DNA of 64,000 nt, taken from NCBI RefSeq assembly GCF_900112335.1, contig NZ_FOLG01000001.1, positions 62,001-126,000 of the forward strand, written 5' to 3'. The translations under genes were made by a program, and so were the position numbers. The stretch comes from Tropicimonas isoalkanivorans. Its GTDB lineage: Bacteria > Pseudomonadota > Alphaproteobacteria > Rhodobacterales > Rhodobacteraceae. Position 1 is the first letter of the stretch. Every line of letters begins with the position of its first letter. The notes beneath the pieces are model-generated. The model ran no database searches and was not told where the DNA came from. It saw nothing but the letters and a program-made list of their open reading frames with translations. Below are positions 7,796-17,185 of this stretch, piece after piece.

Positions 7796-8508
7796 CAGAC
7801 GTGCTCGGACCGGCTCGTGCGGTCCCCCTTGGGCCGCGGCTCTTCCGGCATCGTGCCGGTTGCCAGATAGATCACCTGCTCCGCGACGGCCGTCACGTGA
7901 TCGCCCATCCGTTCGATGTTCTTCGCGATGAAATGGAGGTGCATGCAGGCCGTGATGTTGCGCGGGTCTTCCATCATGTAGGTCAGGAAGTTGCGAAACA
8001 GCGAGTTGTACATCTGATCCACTTCGAGGTCGCGCTGGCGGACATCTTCCGCCAGTTCGGCATCGCGCTGCACAAATGCGTCGAGTGCGTCCTTCAGCAT
8101 GACCGCGACCATTCTGGCCATCCGTCGGGTCGCGTTCCCGGCATCCTCAATCGACCCCATCTGCGCCAGAACGCCGGTGCGCTTGGCGATGTTCTTCGCA
8201 TAGTCGCCGATACGTTCGAGGTTCGAGGCGATCTTCATCGCCGCGAGAATAACCCGCAGGTCCGAGGCCATGGGCTGGCGCTCCGCGATTGTCAGGGCCG
8301 CCTCGTCCATGATCATGCGTTCGAGGCCGTCGATGGCGGCATCTTTCTCCCGCACCAGCGTCGCGAGTTCCTCGTCGCGGAGGGCAAGTGCTTCGGCGGC
8401 CTCGAGGATCGCCTCCTCAACCAGCCCGCCCATCTTCATGATATGGGCCTGAAGCGCTTCCAGGCTGCGGTCATAGGCCCGGACGATATGTTCGTTGCTG
8501 CGATCCAT
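7795..8508 (-). CDS. phoU: phosphate signalling protein PhoU
   Basis: 237 residues from the ATG at 8508, chosen for its GGGAGG ribosome site and because PhoU proteins begin just before HIVRAYDRSLEAL. Two three-helix PhoU repeats are visible, each with the metal-binding pattern (ASNLERIGDYAKNIAKR near residue 90 and IAKNIERMGDHVTAVAEQ near residue 200). PhoU links transporter occupancy to PhoR and represses the Pho response at high phosphate. It lies between pstB (14-base gap) and phoB (one-base overlap). Confidence 0.96.
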   Translation of the reverse strand: MDRSNEHIVRAYDRSLEALQAHIMKMGGLVEEAILEAAEALALRDEELATLVREKDAAIDGLERMIMDEAALTIAERQPMASDLRVILAAMKIASNLERIGDYAKNIAKRTGVLAQMGSIEDAGNATRRMARMVAVMLKDALDAFVQRDAELAEDVRQRDLEVDQMYNSLFRNFLTYMMEDPRNITACMHLHFIAKNIERMGDHVTAVAEQVIYLATGTMPEEPRPKGDRTSRSEHV

Positions 8509-8522
8509 GAATGTGTCCTCCC

Positions 8523-9320
8523 TCACCCGATCCTGCCGGTAATGTAGCTCTCGGTCCGGGGATCTTTCGGATTGGTGAAAATCTGTCCGGTTTGTCCAAA
8601 TTCGACGAGGCTTCCGAGGTGGAAGAATGCGGTCTTTTGGCTGACGCGCGCGGCCTGCTGCATGGAGTGCGTCACGATGACGACGGAATAGTTCTCCCGC
8701 AGTTCGTCGATCAGTTCCTCCACCTGGCTGGTGGCGATAGGGTCCAACGCGGAGCACGGCTCGTCCATCAGAAGCACTTCCGGCTCGGTAGCCACCGCAC
8801 GGGCGATGCAGAGACGCTGCTGCTGGCCGCCCGAAAGACCGGTGCCCGGGGCTGCCAAGCGGTCCTTGACCTCTTCCCAGATCGCGGCGCGGCGCAGGGA
8901 TTTTTCCACGATCTCATCCAGTTGCGACTTGTTCTTCGCCAATCCGTGGATGCGCGGGCCGTAGGCGACGTTGTCGTAGATGGACTTCGGAAACGGGTTG
9001 GGCTTCTGGAACACCATGCCGACCTTCGCGCGAAGCTGCACCGGGTCCACACGCTTGTCGTAAATATCTTCACCGTCCAGCAGATAGGTCCCCTCCACCC
9101 GGGCGATGTCGATCGTGTCGTTCATCCGGTTGAGGCATCGCAGGAACGTGGACTTGCCGCAGCCGGACGGGCCGATGAAGGCGGTCACCGTCTTGTCCTC
9201 CACGTCCACGCTCACGTCTTTGATGGCGTGGGTGTCGCCGTAATACACGTCGCAGTTCCGGCACTCGAATTTGATGTCCTTGGTGGTCACGGCGCGCTCC
9301 GCGGGTCGCATGTCGTTCAT
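8523..9320 (-). CDS. pstB: phosphate ABC transporter ATP-binding protein PstB
   Basis: 265 residues from the ATG at 9320, which has an AGGAGCC site and lies 14 bases after pstA; upstream in-frame codons would run into pstA. Walker A GPSGCGKS, signature [14 protein letters not shown], and Walker [14 protein letters not shown] are all present, with the PstB-type [22 protein letters not shown]. It powers the PstCA high-affinity phosphate channel on the cytoplasmic face. Confidence 0.97.
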   Translation of the reverse strand: MNDMRPAERAVTTKDIKFECRNCDVYYGDTHAIKDVSVDVEDKTVTAFIGPSGCGKSTFLRCLNRMNDTIDIARVEGTYLLDGEDIYDKRVDPVQLRAKVGMVFQKPNPFPKSIYDNVAYGPRIHGLAKNKSQLDEIVEKSLRRAAIWEEVKDRLAAPGTGLSGGQQQRLCIARAVATEPEVLLMDEPCSALDPIATSQVEELIDELRENYSVVIVTHSMQQAARVSQKTAFFHLGSLVEFGQTGQIFTNPKDPRTESYITGRIG

Positions 9321-9334
9321 GGGGTCGGCTCCTA

Positions 9335-10672
9335 TTACCACCTGCGCTCGAAACGGCGACGCAAAATGATGGCGACGATGTTCATGGTGAGCAGGAACAG
9401 CAACAATACGATGATGCCGCCCCATGCCTTGTCGTAGAAGGCGGCATCGGCGCGGGCCGCCCAGGTGTAGATTTGCGCGGGCATGGCCGAGTTGGGTTCG
9501 ACGAAACCTTCAAGGAAGCCGCCCGGGTAGCCGCGGGCCACGAAGCCCACCATCCCGATCAGCAGGAGCGGCGCAGTTTCGCCCAGGGCCTGCGCGAGAC
9601 CGATGATAGTGCCGGTCAGGATGCCGGGCATCGCCAGCGGCAGAACGTGGTGAAACACCGCCTGCATTTTCGAGGCCCCTACCCCGAGCGCCGCGTCGCG
9701 GATGCTCGGCGGCACCGATTTGAGCGAGGCCCGGGTGGAGATGATGATTGTCGGCAGGGTCATCAGCGTCAGCACCAGCCCGCCCACCAGCGGCGCGGAC
9801 TGGGGCAGGTGCATGAACTGGATGAAGACGGCGAGCCCTAGGATGCCGAAGACGATGGACGGCACGGCGGCGAGGTTTGAGATGTTGATCTCGATGAGGT
9901 CCGTGAACCAGTTCTGCGGCGCGAATTCCTCGAGGTAGATCGACGCGGCCACGCCGATGGGCAGCGACAGGACCAGAACCACGAGCATCATGAAGAAGGA
10001 CCCCACGACGGAGACGCCGATCCCCGCGCCACCGGGGTTGTCCACCCCGGAGTCGCCGCCCGTCAGGAACGGCCAGTTGAACTCCGCATGAATGATGCCA
10101 GCCTCCTCCAGCCGATCGACCAGATCGAGGTCGCTCGCCATCAGGAAACGGCTGTCCTGCAACGTGTCGCGCTTGACCCTACCGTTGAGATACCCGTCCA
10201 CGCGCGACGAGGTCGCGAGGCTGAAGGATACCGGCTCCCCCAGCTTGGCCGGGTTGGCCTTGTAATACTCCCGGATCGTCCCGCCGACCTTGCCGAGAAG
10301 GCGCTCGATGGCGGCCTCGTCGAAGGTGCTGTCCAACCCGCGCTCCTGCAATTCCGCGGTGAGCGCGGAGATGAACAGACCGGAGTAAACCTTTGTCTTC
10401 AGGAGAGATTTCTCGGCCTCGTCGAACTGTTGCTGAGTCATGGCAAAGTCGACCTGCACGACGGTGCGGGTGAAGGCCGGAGTGCCCGACCGGATGATCG
10501 ACACGGCGAGAACCGCGAGGAAGAACATCCCGAAGGCCACCGCGGCGAGCCCGTAGGCCCGGAACCGGCGTTCGGCGTTGTTGCGCCGCCGGGTGCCCGC
10601 ATCGTACTCCATCAGGGAGCTCGACCCGGCGCGATGCGACGAACTCGGCAGGGGGGCGGTTGCGTCGGTCAT
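9335..10672 (-). CDS. pstA: phosphate ABC transporter permease PstA with long N-terminal domain
   Basis: 445 residues, longer than the roughly 300 of Escherichia coli PstA. The extra part is an N-terminal region (one membrane helix then a periplasmic segment, about residues 50-190) matching the DUF3333 extension found in alphaproteobacterial PstA. The conserved permease core follows, with five or six helices and the ABC-coupling stretch [30 protein letters not shown] (about residues 330-358). It overlaps pstC by four bases (ATGA). Confidence 0.96.
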   Translation of the reverse strand: MTDATAPLPSSSHRAGSSSLMEYDAGTRRRNNAERRFRAYGLAAVAFGMFFLAVLAVSIIRSGTPAFTRTVVQVDFAMTQQQFDEAEKSLLKTKVYSGLFISALTAELQERGLDSTFDEAAIERLLGKVGGTIREYYKANPAKLGEPVSFSLATSSRVDGYLNGRVKRDTLQDSRFLMASDLDLVDRLEEAGIIHAEFNWPFLTGGDSGVDNPGGAGIGVSVVGSFFMMLVVLVLSLPIGVAASIYLEEFAPQNWFTDLIEINISNLAAVPSIVFGILGLAVFIQFMHLPQSAPLVGGLVLTLMTLPTIIISTRASLKSVPPSIRDAALGVGASKMQAVFHHVLPLAMPGILTGTIIGLAQALGETAPLLLIGMVGFVARGYPGGFLEGFVEPNSAMPAQIYTWAARADAAFYDKAWGGIIVLLLFLLTMNIVAIILRRRFERRW

Positions 10673-12141
10673 TCGTACTGCTCCCGGTATTTCCGCACGA
10701 TGTAGAGGGCGAGGACGTTGAGCCCGAGTGTCAGCACGAACAGCGTCATACCGAGCGCAAAGGCCACGAGCGCCTCGGGCGAGGCGAAATCCGCGTCGCC
10801 CGTAAGCTGGGAGACGATCTTGGCCGTGACCGTGGTCATGGCCTCGAACGGGTTCAGGCTGAGCCGGGCCGCGGCCCCTGCCCCAAGCACCACGATCATC
10901 GTCTCACCGATGGCGCGCGAGGCAGCCAGCAGGATGGCGCCCACGATGCCGGGCAGCGCTGCAGGCAGGACGACCTGCTTGATCGTCTCCGACTGCGTGG
11001 CGCCCAGCCCGTAGGAGCCGTCCCGCATAGCTTGCGGCACCGCGTTGATGATGTCGTCGCTGAGCGAACTGACGAAGGGGATCAGCATGATGCCCATGAC
11101 CAGCCCCGCCGTCATGACCGCGGTGCCGGCCTGCATCCATCCCAGCCCGTCCTTGCCGAAGACCGAGAGCAGCAGCGGCCCGACCGTCAGCAGCGCGAAG
11201 AGACCGTAGACGATTGTGGGAATGCCCGCGAGAACCTCCAGCATCGGCTTGGCGATGGCCCGCATCCGGGGACTTGCGTATTCCGACAGATAGATCGCCG
11301 CGAACAGCCCGATCGGCACTGCCACCAGCAGCGCCACCAGGGAAATGTAAAATGTGCCCCAGAGCAGCGGCACGACGCCCAACTCGGAGGACCCGCCCCG
11401 ACCGGAGAAACTCGGCGCCCAGTTCAGGCCGAAGAAGAAGTCGGCGGCTGGATACAGGCGGAAGAACTCGATGGTATTGAACACCAGTGACAAGACGATT
11501 CCCACCGTCGTCAGGATCGCGATGGACGCCGCCCCGATCAGGAGCGCACGAACCCCCCGTTCTACGACGTTGCGCGCCCGGAAGTCGGCCCGGTTTTCGC
11601 GGATGCCCCAGAGCATTCCGATGACCGAGAGGATCAGCACGCCCGCGGTCATCAACAGTCCGCCGGTCGCATTCAAGTCGCGGTAGCGCTGTGCGGCATT
11701 CAGCACGGGCGTTGTGATCTGTGAAGTGATGATCTGCCCGGCGTCCTTCAGTCGCTGGGTGACCTCATCGGGGTCGGCGTTCGGATCGCGCGCCACGGTC
11801 TCGGACATCGCGCCGCCTGCGACGGCGTTTTTCAGCCCGTCGGCGGTGCGGCGCACCTCCGCCATGACCAGCCCGTGTTCGGCGCGGCTCGTTCCCTCAC
11901 CGTCCGGAATCAGTCCGGAGACGGCGCTGGTGACGTAGATCGGCTGCACGAGCAGCCAGACGATCATCAGCAGGAACGCGGGAACCGCCGCCTTGAGCGC
12001 AACGTTCGCCCCATAGTAGCTCGGCAGCGAATGCAGCTTTCGGATGTCCCCGCCGGCATCGCGCATCGCGCGCGCCCGGCCGAGAATGTACCCGACAACC
12101 GCGATCGCAAGCACGATCAGGATAAGCCAGAATATGGGCAT
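10669..12141 (-). CDS. pstC: phosphate ABC transporter permease PstC (extended)
   Basis: 490 residues with an N-terminal helix (IFWLILIVLAIAVVGYILG) and a further soluble segment before the permease core, again longer than the enteric form. The coupling loop is AMRDGSYGLGATQSETIKQVVLPAALPGIVGA (about residues 370-400). It follows pstS after about 100 bases holding two stem-loops, so expression is probably lower than that of the binding protein. Forms the channel with PstA in the inner membrane. Confidence 0.96.
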   Translation of the reverse strand: MPIFWLILIVLAIAVVGYILGRARAMRDAGGDIRKLHSLPSYYGANVALKAAVPAFLLMIVWLLVQPIYVTSAVSGLIPDGEGTSRAEHGLVMAEVRRTADGLKNAVAGGAMSETVARDPNADPDEVTQRLKDAGQIITSQITTPVLNAAQRYRDLNATGGLLMTAGVLILSVIGMLWGIRENRADFRARNVVERGVRALLIGAASIAILTTVGIVLSLVFNTIEFFRLYPAADFFFGLNWAPSFSGRGGSSELGVVPLLWGTFYISLVALLVAVPIGLFAAIYLSEYASPRMRAIAKPMLEVLAGIPTIVYGLFALLTVGPLLLSVFGKDGLGWMQAGTAVMTAGLVMGIMLIPFVSSLSDDIINAVPQAMRDGSYGLGATQSETIKQVVLPAALPGIVGAILLAASRAIGETMIVVLGAGAAARLSLNPFEAMTTVTAKIVSQLTGDADFASPEALVAFALGMTLFVLTLGLNVLALYIVRKYREQYE

Positions 12142-12193
12142 GGGTCCCCCGTGTTCCCGTGACCGTTATGTCGACGCAGCCGACAAGCAAACA

Positions 12194-12243
12194 GGGGGCG
12201 ACGAAACGTGCCGCCCCCGCGTCATCAAGGCAGTCGCCTTGAT
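12194..12243 (-). terminator. tandem stem-loops between pstS and pstC
   Basis: Stem one, ATCAAGGC-AGTC-GCCTTGAT (12224-12243), touches the pstS stop codon. Stem two, GGGGGCG/CGCCCCC (12194-12200 with 12212-12218), contains a nested ACG/CGT pair. They probably protect the pstS message and reduce read-through into pstC. Confidence 0.65.
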
Positions 12244-13283
12244 CACATGCTCTCGCCCATCGTCTTCTCGTCAGCGACCTTTTCCTGCGTCGCGCTCAGT
12301 TCCGGGTCGGAGACGAGGCCGTAGTTGGCAAGCGGTCCGCTCGGGCCGGCCAGTTCGTCGGCGACGAAGAACTGGGCGTATTCCTTCAGGCCCGGGATGA
12401 CGCCGATGTGGGCTTTCTTGACGTAGAAGAACAGCGGCCGCGACACCGGGTACTCGCCGGAAGCGATGGTCTCGGTGGAGGGCGCGATGCCGGACATGGT
12501 CGCGACCTTCAGCTTGTCCTGGTTGTTCTCGAAGAACGCCAGGCCGAACACGCCGATGCCATTGGGGTTGGCGTCGATGCGCGCGAGTGTCTCGGTGTAG
12601 TCGCCGTCGATGTCGACGGATTTGCCATCCGTGCGGACATCGAGGCAGGCATCCTCAGCGTCGTCCTCGGACATGCCGCCGTCGATCATCGCCTGCATGG
12701 CGCCGGTGTCTTCACAGCCTTGCAGAAGGACCTTGTCCTCGAACACCTCACGGGTGCCGTGCTTGGTGCCCGGAATGAACATGGCGATTTCCGCGTCCGG
12801 CAGGTCGCCGTTGAACTCAGACCAGGTGTTGTATGAGTTGTCGACGATCTCGCCGTCCTTCAGCACCTTGGCGCCGATGGCGTTGAAGATGTCCGACGGC
12901 ACGAACGCGTCGAACGCCGGGCCGGACTGTTGCGAGGCAAAGACGATCCCGTCGTAGCCGATGCGGACCTCGATGATGTCGGTCACGCCGGCGTCGGCAC
13001 AGGCCTGGATTTCCTTGTCGCGGATCGCGCGGGAGGCATTGGCGATGTCGATCGTGTTTTCGCCCACGCCTTCACAGAACCGCTTCAGGCCGGCCGAGGA
13101 GCCGCCCGATTCCACGACCGGGGTCGGGAAGTCCGTGTTCTCGCCGAAGGCTTCGGCGACGATCGAGGCGTAGGGCAGAACGGTCGACGACCCGGCGATC
13201 TGGATGTTGTCCCGGGCAGCGGCAGCGCTGGCGGAGACGGCGGCGATCGCCAGAGCAGAGGCGGTGATCTTCGCGAGAGACAT
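12243..13283 (-). CDS. pstS: periplasmic phosphate-binding protein PstS
   Basis: 346 residues from the ATG at 13283, chosen because GGAG lies seven bases before it; an ATG at 13295 is the alternative. A Sec signal peptide (KITASALAIAAVSASAAAA) is followed by the phosphate-binding opening DNIQIAGSSTVLPYASIVAEAFG and the SAGLKRFCEG and NASRAIRDKE loops. It captures phosphate in the periplasm for PstCAB. A Pho box precedes it by 92 bases. Abundance control is suggested by the stem-loops after its stop. Confidence 0.96.
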   Translation of the reverse strand: MSLAKITASALAIAAVSASAAAARDNIQIAGSSTVLPYASIVAEAFGENTDFPTPVVESGGSSAGLKRFCEGVGENTIDIANASRAIRDKEIQACADAGVTDIIEVRIGYDGIVFASQQSGPAFDAFVPSDIFNAIGAKVLKDGEIVDNSYNTWSEFNGDLPDAEIAMFIPGTKHGTREVFEDKVLLQGCEDTGAMQAMIDGGMSEDDAEDACLDVRTDGKSVDIDGDYTETLARIDANPNGIGVFGLAFFENNQDKLKVATMSGIAPSTETIASGEYPVSRPLFFYVKKAHIGVIPGLKEYAQFFVADELAGPSGPLANYGLVSDPELSATQEKVADEKTMGESM

Positions 13284-13374
13284 ATTGTGCTCCATGCAGT
13301 GGTTGTATGATCGCCGGCTCCGGCGACCTTGCTGGCGTGGTAGTCACCCTGCGTTTGGCTTTTGTGACGTTTGC

Positions 13375-13392
13375 GTAACAGTAATATGACAA
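13375..13392 (-). promoter_or_regulatory. Pho box upstream of pstS
   Basis: Read on the minus strand: TTGTCAT-ATTA-CTGTTAC, two seven-base half sites separated by four AT bases, close to the known PhoB consensus CTGTCAT-N4-CTGTCAT/C. It lies 92 bases before the pstS ATG and on the same strand as the operon. Confidence 0.8.
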
Positions 13393-13501
13393 ACGGCGGG
13401 AAGCGTCGGATCTCGGTCTAGTTACCTTACGTCAGGTTCGAGCTGCTTTTCCATAGGGAGCCGCTCGGTGCCGTCTGTGCGCGGGGCATCGTGCGCCGCA
13501 C

Positions 13502-14584
13502 CTATTCAGAAGCCGGAAGCACAACGGTAAAGCGCGCGCCCTTGCCCGGTTCGCTCTCGATCCGAAAGCGACCGCGGTGGCGGTTCACGATGTGCTTGGC
13601 GATGGCGAGGCCGAGGCCCGTCCCGCCGACCGCCCGCGAACGATGCGTGTCCACGCGATAGAATCGCTCCGTCAGGCGGGGGATGTGGACGGGGTCGAAC
13701 CCCTCGCCGTAATCCTCCACGACCAGTTCGACTGCCGGTCCACGAAACGCCAGTTCTCGCGCCTTTCTGCCGACCCGGACCGTGACGCGGCCGCCGTCCC
13801 GACCGTATTTGATGGCGTTCTCCACCAGGTTCGTCAGCACCTGTTGCAGTTGGTCGGCATCACCCGGAACGGTCACGCCGCCGTCGCCCTGCCGTTCCAA
13901 CTCCAGGGTCACCCCCTCGCCCTCCGCAAGCGTGCGCAAAGCATTGAGGGTGGATTGCGCCAGATCGTCCAGTGCGACCGGGTCTCGCGGCCGCTGCCGG
14001 GCGGACGATTCCACGCGGCTGAGTGACAGCAGGTCCGAGACCAGGCGGTTCATCCGCTCCGCTTCCCGCTCCATGATCGCGAGGAACCGGTCCCGCGCCG
14101 CCGCGTCGTTCCGCGCCGCTCCCCGCAAGGTTTCGATGAAGCCGAGCAGCGCGGTCAGCGGTGTCTTCAACTCGTGGCTGACGTTGGCAACAAAGTCCCG
14201 CCGCATCTGGCCCGCGCGCTCGAGGTCGGTGACGTCTTCGAAGGAAACCAGAATGCCCCCTTCCCCGCCGTGCGCTACGGGCACCGCGCGCACCCTGTAC
14301 GTCATCTCCCGCGCGACGTCCGTCAGCACGTACCGCGCCGCAACTTCGCTGCCGTCCCGGAATGCCTGCTCAACGGCGGCCAAAAGACCCGGTTGCCGCA
14401 GGACAGTCACGTAATGCCGCCCCTCCCCGTTTGACCCGAACAGCTCGACCGCCGCCGGGTTCATAATGCCGATGCGTTCGTCCGCCGAGACCAAGACCAA
14501 CGGCATCGGCACGCCCGCGAGGATCGCGGCGCAAAGTCCGGTATCGGAAATGGATTTTGAAAACGGCCTGGCCATGGGCGCCAT
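13502..14584 (-). CDS. phoR: phosphate regulon sensor histidine kinase PhoR (soluble-looking form)
   Basis: 360 residues: a PAS domain (about 15-115), the dimerisation/phosphoacceptor helix with His137 in FVANVSHELKTPLTALLGF, and the ATPase domain with N box LVENAIKYG, G1 VVEDYGEGFD and G2 GGTGLGLAIAKHI. Unlike enteric PhoR there is no N-terminal membrane helix, so membrane recruitment must rely on PstSCAB-PhoU. It lies upstream of pstS on the same strand, separated by the Pho-box region, so it probably has its own promoter. An ATG at 14575 is an alternative start. Confidence 0.94.
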   Translation of the reverse strand: MAPMARPFSKSISDTGLCAAILAGVPMPLVLVSADERIGIMNPAAVELFGSNGEGRHYVTVLRQPGLLAAVEQAFRDGSEVAARYVLTDVAREMTYRVRAVPVAHGGEGGILVSFEDVTDLERAGQMRRDFVANVSHELKTPLTALLGFIETLRGAARNDAAARDRFLAIMEREAERMNRLVSDLLSLSRVESSARQRPRDPVALDDLAQSTLNALRTLAEGEGVTLELERQGDGGVTVPGDADQLQQVLTNLVENAIKYGRDGGRVTVRVGRKARELAFRGPAVELVVEDYGEGFDPVHIPRLTERFYRVDTHRSRAVGGTGLGLAIAKHIVNRHRGRFRIESEPGKGARFTVVLPASE

Positions 14585-14669
14585 CTGGACGACGAAACGT
14601 TGTCAGCGCAAGGGAAAGGCAGTCGGGCGACCGGCCTGAACCCGGTTGCGTGTGCCGAGTTGCCGGTCC

Positions 14670-15188
14670 TTACAGGGCGAGCAGCCCGTCGCGATACCGC
14701 CGCGCGTTTTTCTGATAGTTCAGAGCCGACCGGCGGAGCCCCTCTATGGCGGCCTCGTCCAGCGTCCGGATCACCTTTCCCGGCGCTCCCATCACGAGCG
14801 AATTGTCCGGGATCTCCTTGCCCTCGGTAATGAGCGCACCGGCCCCGATGAGGCAGTTCCGGCCGATCTTCGCCCCGTTGAGCACCGTCGCCCCCATGCC
14901 GATCAGGCTGTTGTCGCCGATCGTGCAGCCATGGAGCATCGCTTTATGGCCAATTGTGCAGCCTTCCCCGATCGTCAGGGGGAAGCCCATGTCGGTATGG
15001 CAGACGGTGTTTTCCTGCACGTTCGACCCGCGCCCCACGCGGATCAGTTCGTTGTCGCCGCGCAGGGTGCAGCCAAACCAGACCGACGTATCCTCCTCCA
15101 GCGCGATCTTGCCGATCACGTTGGCGTCCGGTGCCACCCAGGCGCTTGCTGAGATGTCCGGCGCGATGCCGTCGAGCGTGTAGATCAT
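14670..15188 (-). CDS. gamma carbonic anhydrase-like hexapeptide-repeat protein
   Basis: 172 residues with left-handed beta-helix hexapeptide repeats ([42 protein letters not shown]) and the conserved histidines NTVCHTD and IGHKAMLHG that bind zinc or iron in the trimer interface of gamma carbonic anhydrases. Bacterial members of the YrdA/CaiE branch often lack measured activity, so the enzyme role is unproven. It overlaps the gmk stop by four bases and is probably cotranscribed with yicC and gmk. Confidence 0.9.
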   Translation of the reverse strand: MIYTLDGIAPDISASAWVAPDANVIGKIALEEDTSVWFGCTLRGDNELIRVGRGSNVQENTVCHTDMGFPLTIGEGCTIGHKAMLHGCTIGDNSLIGMGATVLNGAKIGRNCLIGAGALITEGKEIPDNSLVMGAPGKVIRTLDEAAIEGLRRSALNYQKNARRYRDGLLAL

Positions 15189-15832
15189 GCCTGCGCCCCC
15201 TCGAATTCCGCCTGCAAACCCCGCACGAAGTCCTGAAGCTTCGGTTGCTGGGCACGTCGCATCCGTTCGGCGGTCACGATGACCTTGAGCTTCTCGAATG
15301 TCGCGTCGAGATCGTCGTTTACCAGAACGTAGTCGTAGCTGCCCCAGTGGCTGATCTCGTCCCAGCTCTTCTGCATTCGTTTGCCGATCACCTCCGGCGC
15401 GTCCTTTCCGCGGGAAATCAGCCGCCGTTTCAGCTCGCCAATGGAGGGCGGCAGGATGAAGATGGACAGCGTGTGCTTGCCGAGGTCCGAGTTGCGGATC
15501 TGCTGCGCCCCCTGCCAGTCCACGTCAAACAGAACATCGCGTCCCGCATTGATCGCTTCCAGCACCGGGCCTTTGGGCGAGCCGTAGAAATTGCCGAAGA
15601 CGTGCGCGTGCTCCAGCATCTGCCCATCGGTCACAAGCTGTTTGAAGGTGGCGACCTCCATGAAGTGATAATCCACGGTGTCGCGCTCGCCCTCTCGCGG
15701 CGCGCGGGTGGTGGCGGAGACCGAGAACGCCAAAGTCGAATCCCAGTCCATCAACCGGTGTGCCAATGTCGATTTTCCGGCGCCCGACGGCGACGACAGG
15801 ATAATCAGCAGTCCACGGCGGTCAGTCGTCAT
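15185..15832 (-). CDS. gmk: guanylate kinase
   Basis: 215 residues with the P-loop [16 protein letters not shown] near the N-terminus, the GMP-binding segment [23 protein letters not shown] and the lid region [17 protein letters not shown]. Phosphorylates GMP with ATP in guanine nucleotide synthesis. It starts three bases after the yicC stop, the usual alphaproteobacterial arrangement. Confidence 0.97.
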   Translation of the reverse strand: MTTDRRGLLIILSSPSGAGKSTLAHRLMDWDSTLAFSVSATTRAPREGERDTVDYHFMEVATFKQLVTDGQMLEHAHVFGNFYGSPKGPVLEAINAGRDVLFDVDWQGAQQIRNSDLGKHTLSIFILPPSIGELKRRLISRGKDAPEVIGKRMQKSWDEISHWGSYDYVLVNDDLDATFEKLKVIVTAERMRRAQQPKLQDFVRGLQAEFEGAQA

Positions 15833-15835
15833 CTT

Positions 15836-16729
15836 TCACTCCACATTCTGGACCTGCTCGCGCATCTGGTCGATGACGGCCTTCAGGTCGAGTCCGATCC
15901 GGGTCAGCGCGACGTCCTGCGACTTCGAGCAGAGCGTATTGGCCTCCCGGTTGAACTCCTGGGTCAGGAATTCAAGTTTGCGCCCGACCGGCCCGTCGTC
16001 GTCGAGCAGCGCGCGGGCAGAGTCTACGTGGGCAGACAGCCGGTCCAGTTCCTCCGTCACGTCTGCCTTGACCGCGATCATCGCCAGTTCCTGGGCCACG
16101 CGCGATTCCTCGATCGCGTCCGCGTTCTCCATCACCCGCGCCAACGCCTGTTTCAGGGCTTCCGCGGCGGCCGTGGCGCGCCCGTCGAGCCGGCTCGCGG
16201 CATCCGCTGTCAGTGCCGTGATCCGGTCCAACTGCTCACCCAGAACCCGGGCCAGCGCCTCGCCCTCGCGCGCCCTGGCGGCAAGGAAGTCTTCAAGAAG
16301 GGGAGAAACGTCATCGAGCAATAGGTCACGCAGCGCTGTCGTGGCGCCAGCCTGCGCCGGCCCTTGCAACTGAACACCCTTGATGGTCAGGATTTCCGCA
16401 GCCGTGGGCGGCGCGACCGTGACGCCGATGGCTCCGGCGGCCCCGGCGACCTGCCCCAGGGCACGGAGCGCGGCGTTCAGCGCGTCGGCGTCAATCTCCA
16501 TCGAATCTTCGCCCGCCGCGCGCCAGACCTTCAGCCCCATTGTGACGCTACCGCGTTTCATCGCCGCGGCGAGACGCGTCCGCAGCGCCGGCTCCAGCCC
16601 CTCGATCCAGTCCGGAAGCCGCATCCGAACGTCGAGACCGCGCGCGTTGAGACTTCGGAGGTCCCAGGCCCAGGCGTAGCCCTGCGCCTGCCCCGTCCGG
16701 GACGCGAAACCGGTCATCGAATGAATCAT
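15836..16729 (-). CDS. yicC: YicC-family endoribonuclease-type protein
   Basis: 297 residues with the family opening MIHSMTGFASRTGQ, the LRSLNARGLDVRMRLP block near residue 27 and the C-terminal DUF1732 segment (KLEFLTQEFNREANTLCSKSQD, about residues 250-271). YicC proteins are reported to have metal-dependent ribonuclease activity and to affect stress adaptation. It is the first gene of a yicC-gmk-carbonic anhydrase run. The upstream region to 17185 holds no other gene. Confidence 0.93.
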   Translation of the reverse strand: MIHSMTGFASRTGQAQGYAWAWDLRSLNARGLDVRMRLPDWIEGLEPALRTRLAAAMKRGSVTMGLKVWRAAGEDSMEIDADALNAALRALGQVAGAAGAIGVTVAPPTAAEILTIKGVQLQGPAQAGATTALRDLLLDDVSPLLEDFLAARAREGEALARVLGEQLDRITALTADAASRLDGRATAAAEALKQALARVMENADAIEESRVAQELAMIAVKADVTEELDRLSAHVDSARALLDDDGPVGRKLEFLTQEFNREANTLCSKSQDVALTRIGLDLKAVIDQMREQVQNVE

Positions 16730-17185
16730 CGCTGCACTTCCCCAATCTCGCCGAACGCCGATGCCCCAATGGGCCTTTCTCGCACGGTGAGAGCGACACG
16801 CGGGCCGCCCCTTGCTGCTTCGCTTATGGCCGGTGATATTCCATGCCGGAGGCCAAAGGAAAGCCGAGCGATACCCGTTGACGCGTTTCGTCGCGGGTCA
16901 GGCGCGGAGCCGAGCGGGAAAATTGGTGACAATTTTAAATAAGTTCGGTGCGTTCCGGCGGGAAATACGGACTTTCGTCAATGTTTTAAGAGCCCCGCGG
17001 CGACCGCGGCGTTTATGCAGCATTAACCAAGTGGGGCAAATGCTGGTGTAAAGAAAATCTGAACGGGTTAGCCAGGTGTTAAGTCTTCGGTAAGGATGAT
17101 CGCACAAGCACGGGCCGCCTGGCTCCAGAATGCGCGGTCGGTGTTCCCACGCAAAGTCGCGTGGCATTTTGAAAGGTGATTTTTG
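16730..17185. promoter_or_regulatory. divergent region between yicC and PAS_5 gene
   Basis: 456 bases without a supported gene. The right-hand part (about 16920-17090) is AT-richer and contains TTAA-type motifs, including the CtrA-like TTAG-N7-TTAA listed separately. Promoters for both flanking genes should lie here. Confidence 0.5.
17068..17082. promoter_or_regulatory. CtrA-like site TTAG-N7-TTAA
   Basis: Matches the alphaproteobacterial CtrA consensus TTAA-N7-TTAA at seven of eight bases with exact spacing, about 104 bases before the PAS_5 gene. A further TTAACC lies 40 bases left of it. Confidence 0.35.
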
